Position numbers and translations under genes: made by a program | NCBI RefSeq assembly: GCF_007556605.1 | Contig: NZ_VJND01000001.1 | Span: forward strand, 186,001-250,000 | DNA: 64,000 nucleotides | Reading direction: 5' to 3' | From: Tepidimonas sediminis | GTDB lineage: Bacteria; Pseudomonadota; Gammaproteobacteria; Burkholderiales; Burkholderiaceae_C | Shown here: positions 25,143 to 33,208 of the stretch, one piece after another | Layout: the number at the start of each line of letters is the position of its first letter | Numbering within the stretch: the stretch's first letter is position 1 | Notes under the pieces: model-generated | Databases searched by the model: none | Told to the model about the DNA's origin: nothing | What the model saw: the letters and a program-made list of their open reading frames with translations, nothing else

Positions 25143-26126
25143 GTGGATCAACCAAGCGTCGTGATACCTGATGGGGAGGGTCTGCCTGTCGCGCGATACC
25201 GATTCATGGCGCGACCCGAAAAAGACCTGTCCCTGCCCGACTATGCAGGGTCACTGTTGCGCAGCGTATTTGGCGCAGCGCTGCGAAAGATCGTCTGCGT
25301 CACCGGTGAAAAGCACTGCTCAGTATGTTCCCTGTATCGGCGTTGCGCGTATCCCGCGATATTTGAAACACCGCCGCGACCCACCACTCTGAAGCAACAA
25401 TTCAGTCAGGTTCCCAATCCCTACGTGATCGAACCACCGACCCTGGACACGCCTGTTGCAAAGGCTGGCCAGCACCTCCAATTTCATATGGTGCTGGTTG
25501 GCGATTGGGCCATCGGACAGCTGCCTTTGTTGGTCGAAGCGTGGCAACATGCCTTTCGTCAAGGTCTGGGCCGCCAGCGCATCAGGCTGCATCTGGAGCG
25601 GGTTCAATGGTGCAAACCCGATCAGACAGTACAGGATGTCTGGACGGCTGAATCAGGGCGTGTCGCAGCGCACCGCCCCAAGCTCAATGTCCCGGAGCCA
25701 CCGGAAGATGGATCATCATTACGCCTGATGGCGATCACCCCGCTGCGCCTGCAGCACCAGGGCAAGCCTTTGCGTCCGGAGGAGCTCAGTGTGCGGACCC
25801 TGTTGCTGACGGCACTGCGCCGGGCCAGCCTCATGTCAGAACTACACATGGATCGAAAAATCCAAGTGGACGTCAAAGGGCTGCTGGAGCTCGTGCCGCA
25901 GATGCGTGACCAGCGCGACGCCCTGACCTGGCGCGACTGGACGCGGTACTCAAGCCGGCAGGGGCGGGAGATGATACTGGGAGGCGTGGTTGGGCCCTGG
26001 ATCCTGACCGCACCGAGCTGGTCCAAGGCGTGGTCATGGCTGTGGTTAGGCCAGTGGCTGCATCTTGGTAAAAATGTTACTATGGGGCTCGGCCAATATC
26101 ACCTTGAGGTGTGCTCGTGCGGCTGA
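25143..26126 (+). CDS. cas6: CRISPR endoribonuclease Cas6
   Basis: A 327-residue Cas6 that should cut the array transcript within each repeat to leave an 8-nt 5' tag. The C-terminal glycine-rich loop NVTMGLGQYHL is the standard Cas6 end. The N-terminal half has a Cys cluster, CSVCSLYRRCAYPAIFE, seen in a subgroup of Cas6 proteins. I chose GTG 25143, which has no competing in-frame ATG nearby. The gene ends only 80 bp before the first repeat, so the array leader is short and overlaps the likely read-through from the cmr operon. The catalytic His/Tyr/Lys residues were not assigned. Confidence 0.9.
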   Translation: MDQPSVVIPDGEGLPVARYRFMARPEKDLSLPDYAGSLLRSVFGAALRKIVCVTGEKHCSVCSLYRRCAYPAIFETPPRPTTLKQQFSQVPNPYVIEPPTLDTPVAKAGQHLQFHMVLVGDWAIGQLPLLVEAWQHAFRQGLGRQRIRLHLERVQWCKPDQTVQDVWTAESGRVAAHRPKLNVPEPPEDGSSLRLMAITPLRLQHQGKPLRPEELSVRTLLLTALRRASLMSELHMDRKIQVDVKGLLELVPQMRDQRDALTWRDWTRYSSRQGREMILGGVVGPWILTAPSWSKAWSWLWLGQWLHLGKNVTMGLGQYHLEVCSCG

Positions 26127-26206
26127 GAAAGCTCCCGTCAGATCCCCAAACGTCCACAGCGTCGCGCGCAAGTGCCTGTCTTGCAAATGGATTTTGTGGG
26201 GGTGCA
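26127..26206 (+). promoter_or_regulatory. Short CRISPR leader
   Basis: The 80 bp between the cas6 stop and the first repeat. The intact repeats begin here and decay at the far end, so this is the leader side. No strong promoter hexamers are obvious, so the array may be read from the cas operon. Confidence 0.55.
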
Positions 26207-28362
26207 GTCCGAACCAAGCCCTGATTTCAAAGGGATTAAGACGCTTTGCACCTTGCCAGTTGCGAGGTAATGCAGGTCCGAACCAAGCCCTGATTTCAAA
26301 GGGATTAAGACCTGTAACGCTTTGGTGGGTTCGCTGACTGTCAAAGTCCGAACCAAGCCCTGATTTCAAAGGGATTAAGACACAAGATCAGCCTTGATTC
26401 GAGCGACGGCCTTAGGTCCGAACCAAGCCCTGATTTCAAAGGGATTAAGACATGGCATTTTCCATATCATCGCGCCAGGCTTTGGTCCGAACCAAGCCCT
26501 GATTTCAAAGGGATTAAGACACATCAATCCTCCTTGGGCTTGCTCACGATATCCTCGGTCCGAACCAAGCCCTGATTTCAAAGGGATTAAGACGCTCGTG
26601 AGCCCTACCGCCTTCAATAGGCGATGCGTCCGAACCAAGCCCTGATTTCAAAGGGATTAAGACACCGCGCGGGTGGCGGCCTTGTCGGCGCGCGCAAAGT
26701 CCGAACCAAGCCCTGATTTCAAAGGGATTAAGACTCGCGGCCGCGCCCGTTTCTCCACGCGCCGCCAGAGTCCGAACCAAGCCCTGATTTCAAAGGGATT
26801 AAGACTTTGCAAGGCCGAAACCAGTTCGGCCTTGATTTTGTGTCCGAACCAAGCCCTGATTTCAAAGGGATTAAGACTTACCTGCAGCTGCAGGCCGTAC
26901 ATACTGATAAGGTCCGAACCAAGCCCTGATTTCAAAGGGATTAAGACTATGTCTATCGTAGGCTTGCAAAAAAGCGCATCGGTCCGAACCAAGCCCTGAT
27001 TTCAAAGGGATTAAGACACCATCCACAGTGTAGGTGCCGTCGCGCGTAAGCCGTCCGAACCAAGCCCTGATTTCAAAGGGATTAAGACGTAATGATACGT
27101 CATTAGATTGCAAATAACGCCGGTCCGAACCAAGCCCTGATTTCAAAGGGATTAAGACACTTTCACTGCTGTATACATGGTACTCTCCAAAAAAGTCCGA
27201 ACCAAGCCCTGATTTCAAAGGGATTAAGACTCAAGGCTAGCGGCCGTGCCATCGCGCGTGAGTCGTCCGAACCAAGCCCTGATTTCAAAGGGATTAAGAC
27301 GCGGGTTCATGAATTGTCTAAAGAACACGGCGCGTCCGAACCAAGCCCTGATTTCAAAGGGATTAAGACGTGTTACCATCCACGGTGTAGGCGCCATTGC
27401 GCACGTCCGAACCAAGCCCTGATTTCAAAGGGATTAAGACCCGCCAGGCTTTCCCAAGACCGCGCGGCTACAAGCGTCCGAACCAAGCCCTGATTTCAAA
27501 GGGATTAAGACGCTTCGGCGTGCGCCCTGCTAAAGTAGGCGCGCGCGTCCGAACCAAGCCCTGATTTCAAAGGGATTAAGACACCCCCAGGCGGAGGTCG
27601 TAGAGTTTGACAAAGGGTCCGAACCAAGCCCTGATTTCAAAGGGATTAAGACTCACCGGGGGCAAGACATTGTTGCCAATGACCGTCCGAACCAAGCCCT
27701 GATTTCAAAGGGATTAAGACTTTTTTTCTTACTTGGCCTTGGCTGTCACGCTTACGGGTCCGAACCAAGCCCTGATTTCAAAGGGATTAAGACTTAGCGC
27801 CGATGCGCTTTTTTCTTACTTGGCCTTGGTCCGAACCAAGCCCTGATTTCAAAGGGATTAAGACTTACCCTCCACGGTGTAAATGCCGTTTGTGACGGCT
27901 GTCCGAACCAAGCCCTGATTTCAAAGGGATTAAGACCTCGGCGCCGCTGACCGGCGCTTTGGCGCCGGTTGTCCGAACCAAGCCCTGATTTCAAAGGGAT
28001 TAAGACGTCGTGAATCGTGGCGATCCATACGGTTCCGTTGTGTCCGAACCAAGCCCTGATTTCAAAGGGATTAAGACCCGTCTCCCCTGAGCCTGGCGTA
28101 CTCCGCCAGACTGTCCGAACCAAGCCCTGATTTCAAAGGGATTAAGACCTTGCCAGGCTGGCGGCAGTCCCATCGCGCGTGAGCGTCCGAACCAAGCCCT
28201 GATTTCAAAGGGATTAAGACTTAATGCCGAAGCGCGTTTCTCAGCCGCGGGTTGCGTCCGAACCCAGCCCTGATTTCAAAGGGATTAAGACGAACTTGAT
28301 CACGCCGTGTTTGGTAGCGCCGGCGAGTCCGAACCAAGCCCTGATTTCAAATGGATTGAGAT
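26207..28362 (+). CRISPR. CRISPR array: 31 repeats of 36 bp, 30 spacers
   Basis: A 36-bp repeat starts at 26207 (GTCCGAACCAAGCCCTGATT...) and ends ...CAAAGGGATTAAGAC. It recurs every 69-73 bp with spacers of 32-37 bp. Repeats 1-29 are identical by eye. Repeat 30 (28256) has one change, and repeat 31 (28327-28362) has three changes near its 3' end (ATGGATTGAGAT). This polarity and the terminal ATTAAGAC, a normal crRNA 5' tag, show that the array is transcribed on the + strand with the leader next to cas6. A short CCCT/AGGG stem is the only hairpin in the repeat. It serves the Cmr complex upstream; adaptation genes follow downstream. Confidence 0.99.
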
Positions 28363-28395
28363 TTATATCTTGGGTCGCATTTTTCGGTCGATCCG

Positions 28396-28638
28396 GTTAT
28401 CAATCCAAAGTTTTGTTAAAAGGGTTGCGACCAGTCTTTCCTTGCCTAAGCGTTACGTTGTAACGGTCCCAACCAAACGTAGATTGAAAAGGGATCGAGG
28501 CAGTACGTGGCGACTGGGTCAGACCGTGTCGTTGAGTTCGAGTCAAACCCTGTTTCTGAGGCGGGTAAGTGATCAGGTGTTTAGCCGTGATGCCGGCGCT
28601 GCGTATGGGGCGAGTTCTTGCAGCAAAGGGATTCAAGA
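28396..28638 (+). repeat. Decayed CRISPR repeats continuing the array
   Basis: Beyond the last clear repeat, four degenerate 36-mers keep the same period: 28396-28431 (ends AAAAGGGTTGCGAC), 28466-28501 (GTCCCAACCAA, then AAAAGGGATCGAGGC), 28536-28571 (GTTCGAGTCAAACCCTG) and about 28603-28638 (CAAAGGGATTCAAGA). Start-to-start distances are 69, 70, 70 and about 67 bp. Identity to the consensus is roughly two thirds or less, with the 3' GGGATT-AAGAC part best kept. Confidence 0.7.
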
Positions 28639-28938
28639 GCTCCCGGTTTGTCGAGTTTGTAAGGGTGGCGTGGATGCTGGACAGTGACGAAGTTGGACGA
28701 GTTGAACGCTGCTGCAAGGGCGTTGACGACGACTGGGCAGGGGGTAGCCGGGCCGTATGGGTTTTTCTTCGACTAGCTGTGAACGGAAGTACAGTGTCGA
28801 GGGGTTGCCCAGCGCCGTGAGCGTGGTACGCAGCGTGCCGTGTCCGGACTGCTGGGGTTCACAAGCTTGTGAATTGGTGTTTGTGCGCGGTCGTTTGGTA
28901 AAAAGATGCCCATCAGATGGCGCTGGAGGGCAGAAGCT
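28639..28938. other. Intergenic region before cas2
   Basis: About 300 bp between the decayed repeats and the first cas2. A last weak repeat-like stretch may occur near 28695-28730 (CAAGGGCGTTGACGAC). Open frames here show no protein character. Any promoter for the adaptation genes would lie here, but I cannot identify one with confidence. Confidence 0.4.
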
Positions 28939-29220
28939 GTGGCGCAACGTGGTCTGTATCTTGTGTGTTATGACATCTCGTCCAATCGGCAGCGCGTGAA
29001 GATTCAGCGGTACTTGGCCCAGTACCGGGTCAGCGGGCAGAAGTCTGTGTGCGAGTGTCTGATGACCCCCGGTGAGGTGATCAACAGTTTGGCGCAGTTG
29101 CGAGCCATGATGGATCCGCGGTCGGATCGGGTTCATGTCGTGGCTCTGGATCCGCGCATGCCGCGTGAGGGTTGGGGCAAAGGGCGTCCTTGGGATGGCG
29201 GTCCGTTGATGGTGGTCTAG
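28939..29220 (+). CDS. cas2: CRISPR adaptation protein Cas2 (first copy)
   Basis: A 93-residue Cas2 that with Cas1 forms the spacer integration complex. The ferredoxin-like fold starts GLYLVCYDISSNRQRVKIQR, with the conserved Asp at the end of the first strand, and continues YRVSGQKSVCECLMT. I chose the GTG at 28939, which has a GGAGGG site upstream, over the ATG at 28906, which would add 11 poorly conserved residues. It precedes cas1 by 62 bp. It is clearly different from the second Cas2 after cas1. Confidence 0.9.
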   Translation: MAQRGLYLVCYDISSNRQRVKIQRYLAQYRVSGQKSVCECLMTPGEVINSLAQLRAMMDPRSDRVHVVALDPRMPREGWGKGRPWDGGPLMVV

Positions 29221-29282
29221 AAGCAGCCGGGAATCGCTTGGCTGTCTCCTGGGCGGCGCTTGGTTCGGGAGAAGAAGAGGTC

Positions 29283-30293
29283 ATGAGTACGCTTTACGTC
29301 GACCGCAAAGGGGTCACGTTGCGCCTGGACGGGGGGACGCTGGTCTTTGAAGAAGGCGGCAGTCGGGTTGCGACGATCCCGTTGGCGCCGTTGGAACGGG
29401 TCGTGCTGCGTGGCGACGTTACGCTTTCGGCAGGGCTGCTCGGCAAGCTTGGTCAAGCCGGCATTGGGGTGTTGGTGCTGTCCGGCCGCAAGGGGGAGCC
29501 TGCGTTGTTGATGCAACGGCCGCATAATGACGCCAGGCGGCGAGTTATGCAGTGGCAGCGCTCGCAGGACAATGAATTTCGTCTGTCAGTCGCTCGAGAA
29601 TTGCTAAAGCGCAAGGTGGGCTCTCAGCGGCGTTTTCTTCTTGAGCGTGCTCAGGAAGACTTGATGCACCGTTATGAGTTGCGTACCGCGGCGCAAAGGA
29701 TGGAGGCTGCAGCGCAATCGTTGATGGAAGCGCAGACCCTTGCTGCGCTGCGGGGCGCTGAAGGAGCTGCTGCGCAGGCGTTCTTCATGGGTTTCCAGAC
29801 GCTGTTTGCGCCGTCGTTGCATTTCAGCGGACGTAACCGCCGTCCTCCACAGGATCCGGTAAACGCTGTTCTCTCACTTGGCTACACGCTGTTGCATGCC
29901 GAGGCGGTGCTGCAAGCCCATGCGATGGGTTTGGACCCTTACGTCGGTTTTTTGCATGATCTGGATTACGGTCGTGAATCTCTCGCTTGTGATTTGGTGG
30001 AGCCCCATCGCTGCGGTGTCGAGCGATTGACGTGGCGGCTTTTTCGCGAGCGCGTGCTGACCGTGGACCATTTCAGCCGTGTCCAGGGGGCCTGCATGCT
30101 GAGCAAGGCTGGACGGCAACATTTCTACCGAAATTGGTCTGCCGTGGCTGAGGGTTTGCGGCAGTCTCTGCGGGTGTCGTGCGCGGCCCTGGTGGCGGCG
30201 ATTACGGGGGAGACACTTTCCGTAGCTTCAAGCGAGCAGGAGGGTGATCATGGCGGCAGCGAGCGAGCTGAGGGCGTGGGTGGTGGCCTATGA
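29283..30293 (+). CDS. cas1: CRISPR adaptation integrase Cas1
   Basis: A 336-residue Cas1. The N-terminal beta domain (MSTLYVDRKGVTLRLDGGTL) is followed by the helical catalytic domain. The metal-binding residues are in place: E160 in LRGAEGAAAQAFF, H225 in GFLHDLDYG, and the acidic residues around 237-240 in ACDLVEPHR. The last 25-30 residues form a Gly/Glu-rich tail outside the fold. The ATG at 29283 has an AGAAGAGG site. Its end overlaps the start of the second cas2 by 44 bp. No reverse transcriptase is fused or adjacent, so spacers should be taken from DNA. Confidence 0.95.
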   Translation: MSTLYVDRKGVTLRLDGGTLVFEEGGSRVATIPLAPLERVVLRGDVTLSAGLLGKLGQAGIGVLVLSGRKGEPALLMQRPHNDARRRVMQWQRSQDNEFRLSVARELLKRKVGSQRRFLLERAQEDLMHRYELRTAAQRMEAAAQSLMEAQTLAALRGAEGAAAQAFFMGFQTLFAPSLHFSGRNRRPPQDPVNAVLSLGYTLLHAEAVLQAHAMGLDPYVGFLHDLDYGRESLACDLVEPHRCGVERLTWRLFRERVLTVDHFSRVQGACMLSKAGRQHFYRNWSAVAEGLRQSLRVSCAALVAAITGETLSVASSEQEGDHGGSERAEGVGGGL

Positions 30294-30630
30294 CGTGACT
30301 GATCCTCGCCGCTTGGTTCGCGTGCATCGAGCGATGTGTCGCCATGCGGTGCCGATCGAGTACAGCGTCTTCTGGCTGGTGGGCACGCCCACCTCCCGGT
30401 TGCGCTGCCTGCAGGAGATTCTGCCCCTTCTCGACGGCGGCCAAGACGATCTGCGCATGTACGCCATCGCGGCGCGGGGATTCAGGCTGCGCCTGGGAGC
30501 GCCGGTTTTGCCGCAGGGGATCGAGTGGTCGGGGGTTCCAGCCGGGTGGGGCTGGGATGCAGACGACGAGATCCCCTTGAACGAGTCGGTCGTCGCATCG
30601 GTGGGCGTGGCAGGCAGTGAGCCTGCATAA
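30250..30630 (+). CDS. cas2: CRISPR adaptation protein Cas2 (second, divergent copy)
   Basis: A 126-residue Cas2-like protein. The first strand WVVAYDVTDPRRLVRVHRAM carries the conserved Asp, and PIEYSVFWLVGT is the typical edge strand. A C-terminal extension of about 35 residues is acidic and not part of the fold. The ATG at 30250 is preceded by AGGAGGG. It overlaps the cas1 tail by 44 bp and ends 9 bp before the adenosine deaminase effector, so cas1, this cas2 and that effector are one transcription unit. Whether both Cas2 proteins pair with this Cas1 is unknown. Confidence 0.85.
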   Translation: MAAASELRAWVVAYDVTDPRRLVRVHRAMCRHAVPIEYSVFWLVGTPTSRLRCLQEILPLLDGGQDDLRMYAIAARGFRLRLGAPVLPQGIEWSGVPAGWGWDADDEIPLNESVVASVGVAGSEPA

Positions 30631-30639
30631 TCAGATCGG

Positions 30640-32805
30640 ATGAAGGCATCGCAAGACCGCAACATTCTGGTTTGTACGGTTGGCGCCAGCTGGGCCGTGG
30701 TTCCCGAAGTGCTGGGCTTCGTGGCGCCGGATCTGCTGCCTCTCTACAGCCTTCATCCCCAGGCGAAGACCCTCGAACGGAGTCGGCGTCAACACGGCTT
30801 GCGGGTACCGGACGAGCTCTGGCTCATCACTTCGGCAGGGCAACAGGCGGAGCAGTCGCTGGCCTCCATTCGTCAGTGGTGGGAGATGCTGGGGAACCCC
30901 ATGCCCCTGCGCATCTGGGTTGCCGAGCAGACCGATCAGCTCGCGACGCCGCAGGAGTGTCTGTGCATCCGCGAGTTGACGTTTCGGGTCGTTCTGTTGG
31001 CACGAGAGCGCTGCGCGGGGGGGCAGCTGCTGCTTTCGCTGGCGGGCGGGCGCAAGACGATGAGCGCCGATCTGCAGGCCGCCGGGGCGGTGCTGGGTGC
31101 TCACGCCTGGTTGCACGTGGCGGGGCCGGATCCCATGCCGGACGCGCTGCGCGGGAGTCCTGTCCCTTCGTTGTTTACGCAGACCTTGCCGGTCGAGCTC
31201 GCCCGGGCGGTCGTACCGGTGGTGGTGGGCCGCGGGCAGTGGGATGAAACCCTGCAGGTGCCGTCCGAGGAGGGTGTTCGTGTGGACAGCACGTTTTTCC
31301 CGCTGCCGTTGGCCGATCCGATCGAAAAGTGGTCGCCAGCACGGGGCAGCCCACTGCTGACCGAGGAGATCGAGCGACGGCAGCGTGAGGGGGCGCGACT
31401 GGTGCGCAACTTCGTCAGCACCATGGTGGCTGGGGAGGTGTATCCAAATTGGCCAGGATTGCTGCGGCTGCCTCCGGCCGTGCTGGATCGGCTCCGGACC
31501 ACGATGCTGACGGAGTCACATCGGACGCTGCTGTGCCGGCTCCCCAAGATCGATTTGCACCGCCACCTGGGCGGCTGTCTTGACCTGTCGGCACAACGCC
31601 GGGTCGGCCGCGCGATGTGGAACAGCTTGGTGCACGCGGAGCAGCAGGCCACACGACAGGAGTTGCGGGAACTGGGGTGGCTGCACGGCCAGTGGCCGCC
31701 CGACTGGCCGCAGCGGTTGCGGCAGTCGCCCCGGAGGGCCGCCCTGTGTGCGGCTTTGCTTTCATTCGCCGACGAGGCATTGCTGGACGCTCAGCTTTTC
31801 GGGTCGACGCAGCCGCGGGTTGCGTTGAAGAGTCGGCATCCTGCAGGGTTTTCGGCTTACGAGCGCCCGGGGGAATTGGTTGGCAGTGCCGTGCTTTCGC
31901 ATCCGGCCTCGTTGCAGCCCTATGCGGATGAGGTGGTGCGCTTGGCCAAGCTGGAGGGGCTTGTGGCCGTGGAACTGCGGGGCAGCCCGCACAAGTATGC
32001 ACCGCAGGACCCGGTGGGTTTTGTGCGGCGGTTGCGGGATGCTCTGGTGCGGGCCGGCGCTTCGGTGGGGTCGACGTTGCAGAGTCGGCCCGATCGGTCC
32101 ACCGGGCTGCATGTGGGTTTCATCTGGATCTTGGACCGTCGAAACCAGGCCGGAGCCGAGGCGGTTCTTCAGGCCGCAGTCCGCGCGCACGCGGAGCTGG
32201 AGGGGTTCATGATCGGGCTGGATTTGGCTGGCGACGAAAGCTCCAGCTCGCCGCAGCGGTGGGGTGGCCTGTTTGCACCAGCGTTTCGCGAGTGCCTGTT
32301 CGTCACCGTGCACGCCGGCGAGGACGAACCCGCGGAAAACATCTGGGAGGCGGCGTACCACATGTACGCAGACCGTATCGGTCACGGGTTGACGCTGCAC
32401 GACAACCCACGCTTGATGGCCCGCTTCAGGGAGCGAGGCATCTGCCTTGAGCTGTGCCCAACTTCCAACATCGAGGTCGTGGGCTACCACGATCCCCTGC
32501 GGCCATTGACGGAGGGGCTGCCAACCTACCCGTTGCGTACCCTGATGCAAGCAGGTTTGCCGCTGACGCTTTGCACCGATAACCCCGGTATCTCGCGCAC
32601 GACCTTGGCAGAGGAGTATCTGACGGCCTCCCGAATCGTGCCGGGTGGGTTGACCGTGTGGGAGGCTCTGGCCTTGATGCGTCAGGGGTTCGAGCGCAGC
32701 TTCCTGCCCGCCCCTGTGCGCACGGCGCTCTTGCATGTGGCGGACGGGATGGTGACCCGTGCTCTGGAAGACGAGGGGTGGATGGCGTTGGCTTCCGACG
32801 GATGA
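30640..32805 (+). CDS. cad1: CARF-adenosine deaminase effector (Cad1-like)
   Basis: A 721-residue fusion. The N-terminal CARF domain starts NILVCTVGASWAVVPEVLGF and has the ligand-loop motif SLAGGRKT at 133-140. The C-terminal two thirds are an adenosine deaminase barrel with all the usual metal and catalytic motifs: KIDLHRHLGG (H307 and H309), HAGE at 558-561, RIGHG (H582) and LCTDNPG (D647). Cad1 proteins of this architecture were recently shown to deaminate ATP to ITP when cyclic oligoadenylate binds, stopping growth of infected cells. The gene is 9 bp downstream of the second cas2 and therefore linked to adaptation genes rather than to cmr. The activity is inferred from intact motifs. Confidence 0.9.
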   Translation: MKASQDRNILVCTVGASWAVVPEVLGFVAPDLLPLYSLHPQAKTLERSRRQHGLRVPDELWLITSAGQQAEQSLASIRQWWEMLGNPMPLRIWVAEQTDQLATPQECLCIRELTFRVVLLARERCAGGQLLLSLAGGRKTMSADLQAAGAVLGAHAWLHVAGPDPMPDALRGSPVPSLFTQTLPVELARAVVPVVVGRGQWDETLQVPSEEGVRVDSTFFPLPLADPIEKWSPARGSPLLTEEIERRQREGARLVRNFVSTMVAGEVYPNWPGLLRLPPAVLDRLRTTMLTESHRTLLCRLPKIDLHRHLGGCLDLSAQRRVGRAMWNSLVHAEQQATRQELRELGWLHGQWPPDWPQRLRQSPRRAALCAALLSFADEALLDAQLFGSTQPRVALKSRHPAGFSAYERPGELVGSAVLSHPASLQPYADEVVRLAKLEGLVAVELRGSPHKYAPQDPVGFVRRLRDALVRAGASVGSTLQSRPDRSTGLHVGFIWILDRRNQAGAEAVLQAAVRAHAELEGFMIGLDLAGDESSSSPQRWGGLFAPAFRECLFVTVHAGEDEPAENIWEAAYHMYADRIGHGLTLHDNPRLMARFRERGICLELCPTSNIEVVGYHDPLRPLTEGLPTYPLRTLMQAGLPLTLCTDNPGISRTTLAEEYLTASRIVPGGLTVWEALALMRQGFERSFLPAPVRTALLHVADGMVTRALEDEGWMALASDG

Positions 32806-33208
32806 GTCGGCAGCCACACCAGCCTGGCCAGTCGGCTCCGCTCCCTCGCCCCGAGGCGCCACAGCAGGGTAGGGCAGGGGCCAGCCGTGCCTCGATCGGC
32901 CGCCAAGACGGCCCGGTCGTCCATTTGTTTCGGGTCGCCAACGGCAACAGCACCGTGACGGTCATGTCCACCACGGCGTAGGCCGCCACAGCGCCGTGCA
33001 CCAGCGGCCGCTGGACGGCGATGGCTTGCCGGTGAGGATGAAGTAGTCGCTCATCGGCAGGCTGCGCAGGGCTTACTCCTCGGCCTGATGGTGCAACTTC
33101 TCGGTGTGCCGGGCGGTCATGAGCGCAAGGGTGAGGGCTGGGGGCGCGAGCTGCAGTATGCTGGCCTTGTGGGCTCAGCAGTTGAGCCTGTCGCATGCCG
33201 CCGACACC
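32806..33208. other. Intergenic region between cad1 and the WYL regulator
   Basis: About 400 bp with no convincing gene. Short frames exist on both strands but have no family resemblance that survives inspection. The end nearest the WYL gene probably holds its promoter. It may be leftover DNA from an earlier insertion. Confidence 0.4.

Noticed and set aside
26065-28463. Open frames of 60-115 codons on both strands across the CRISPR array
   Set aside because: They are made of the repeat translated over and over with spacer code between; they are products of the repeat, not genes.
32806-33208. Short frame resembling an aldose-epimerase start
   Set aside because: Similarity covers only about 20 residues, then a stop follows; chance is a better explanation.
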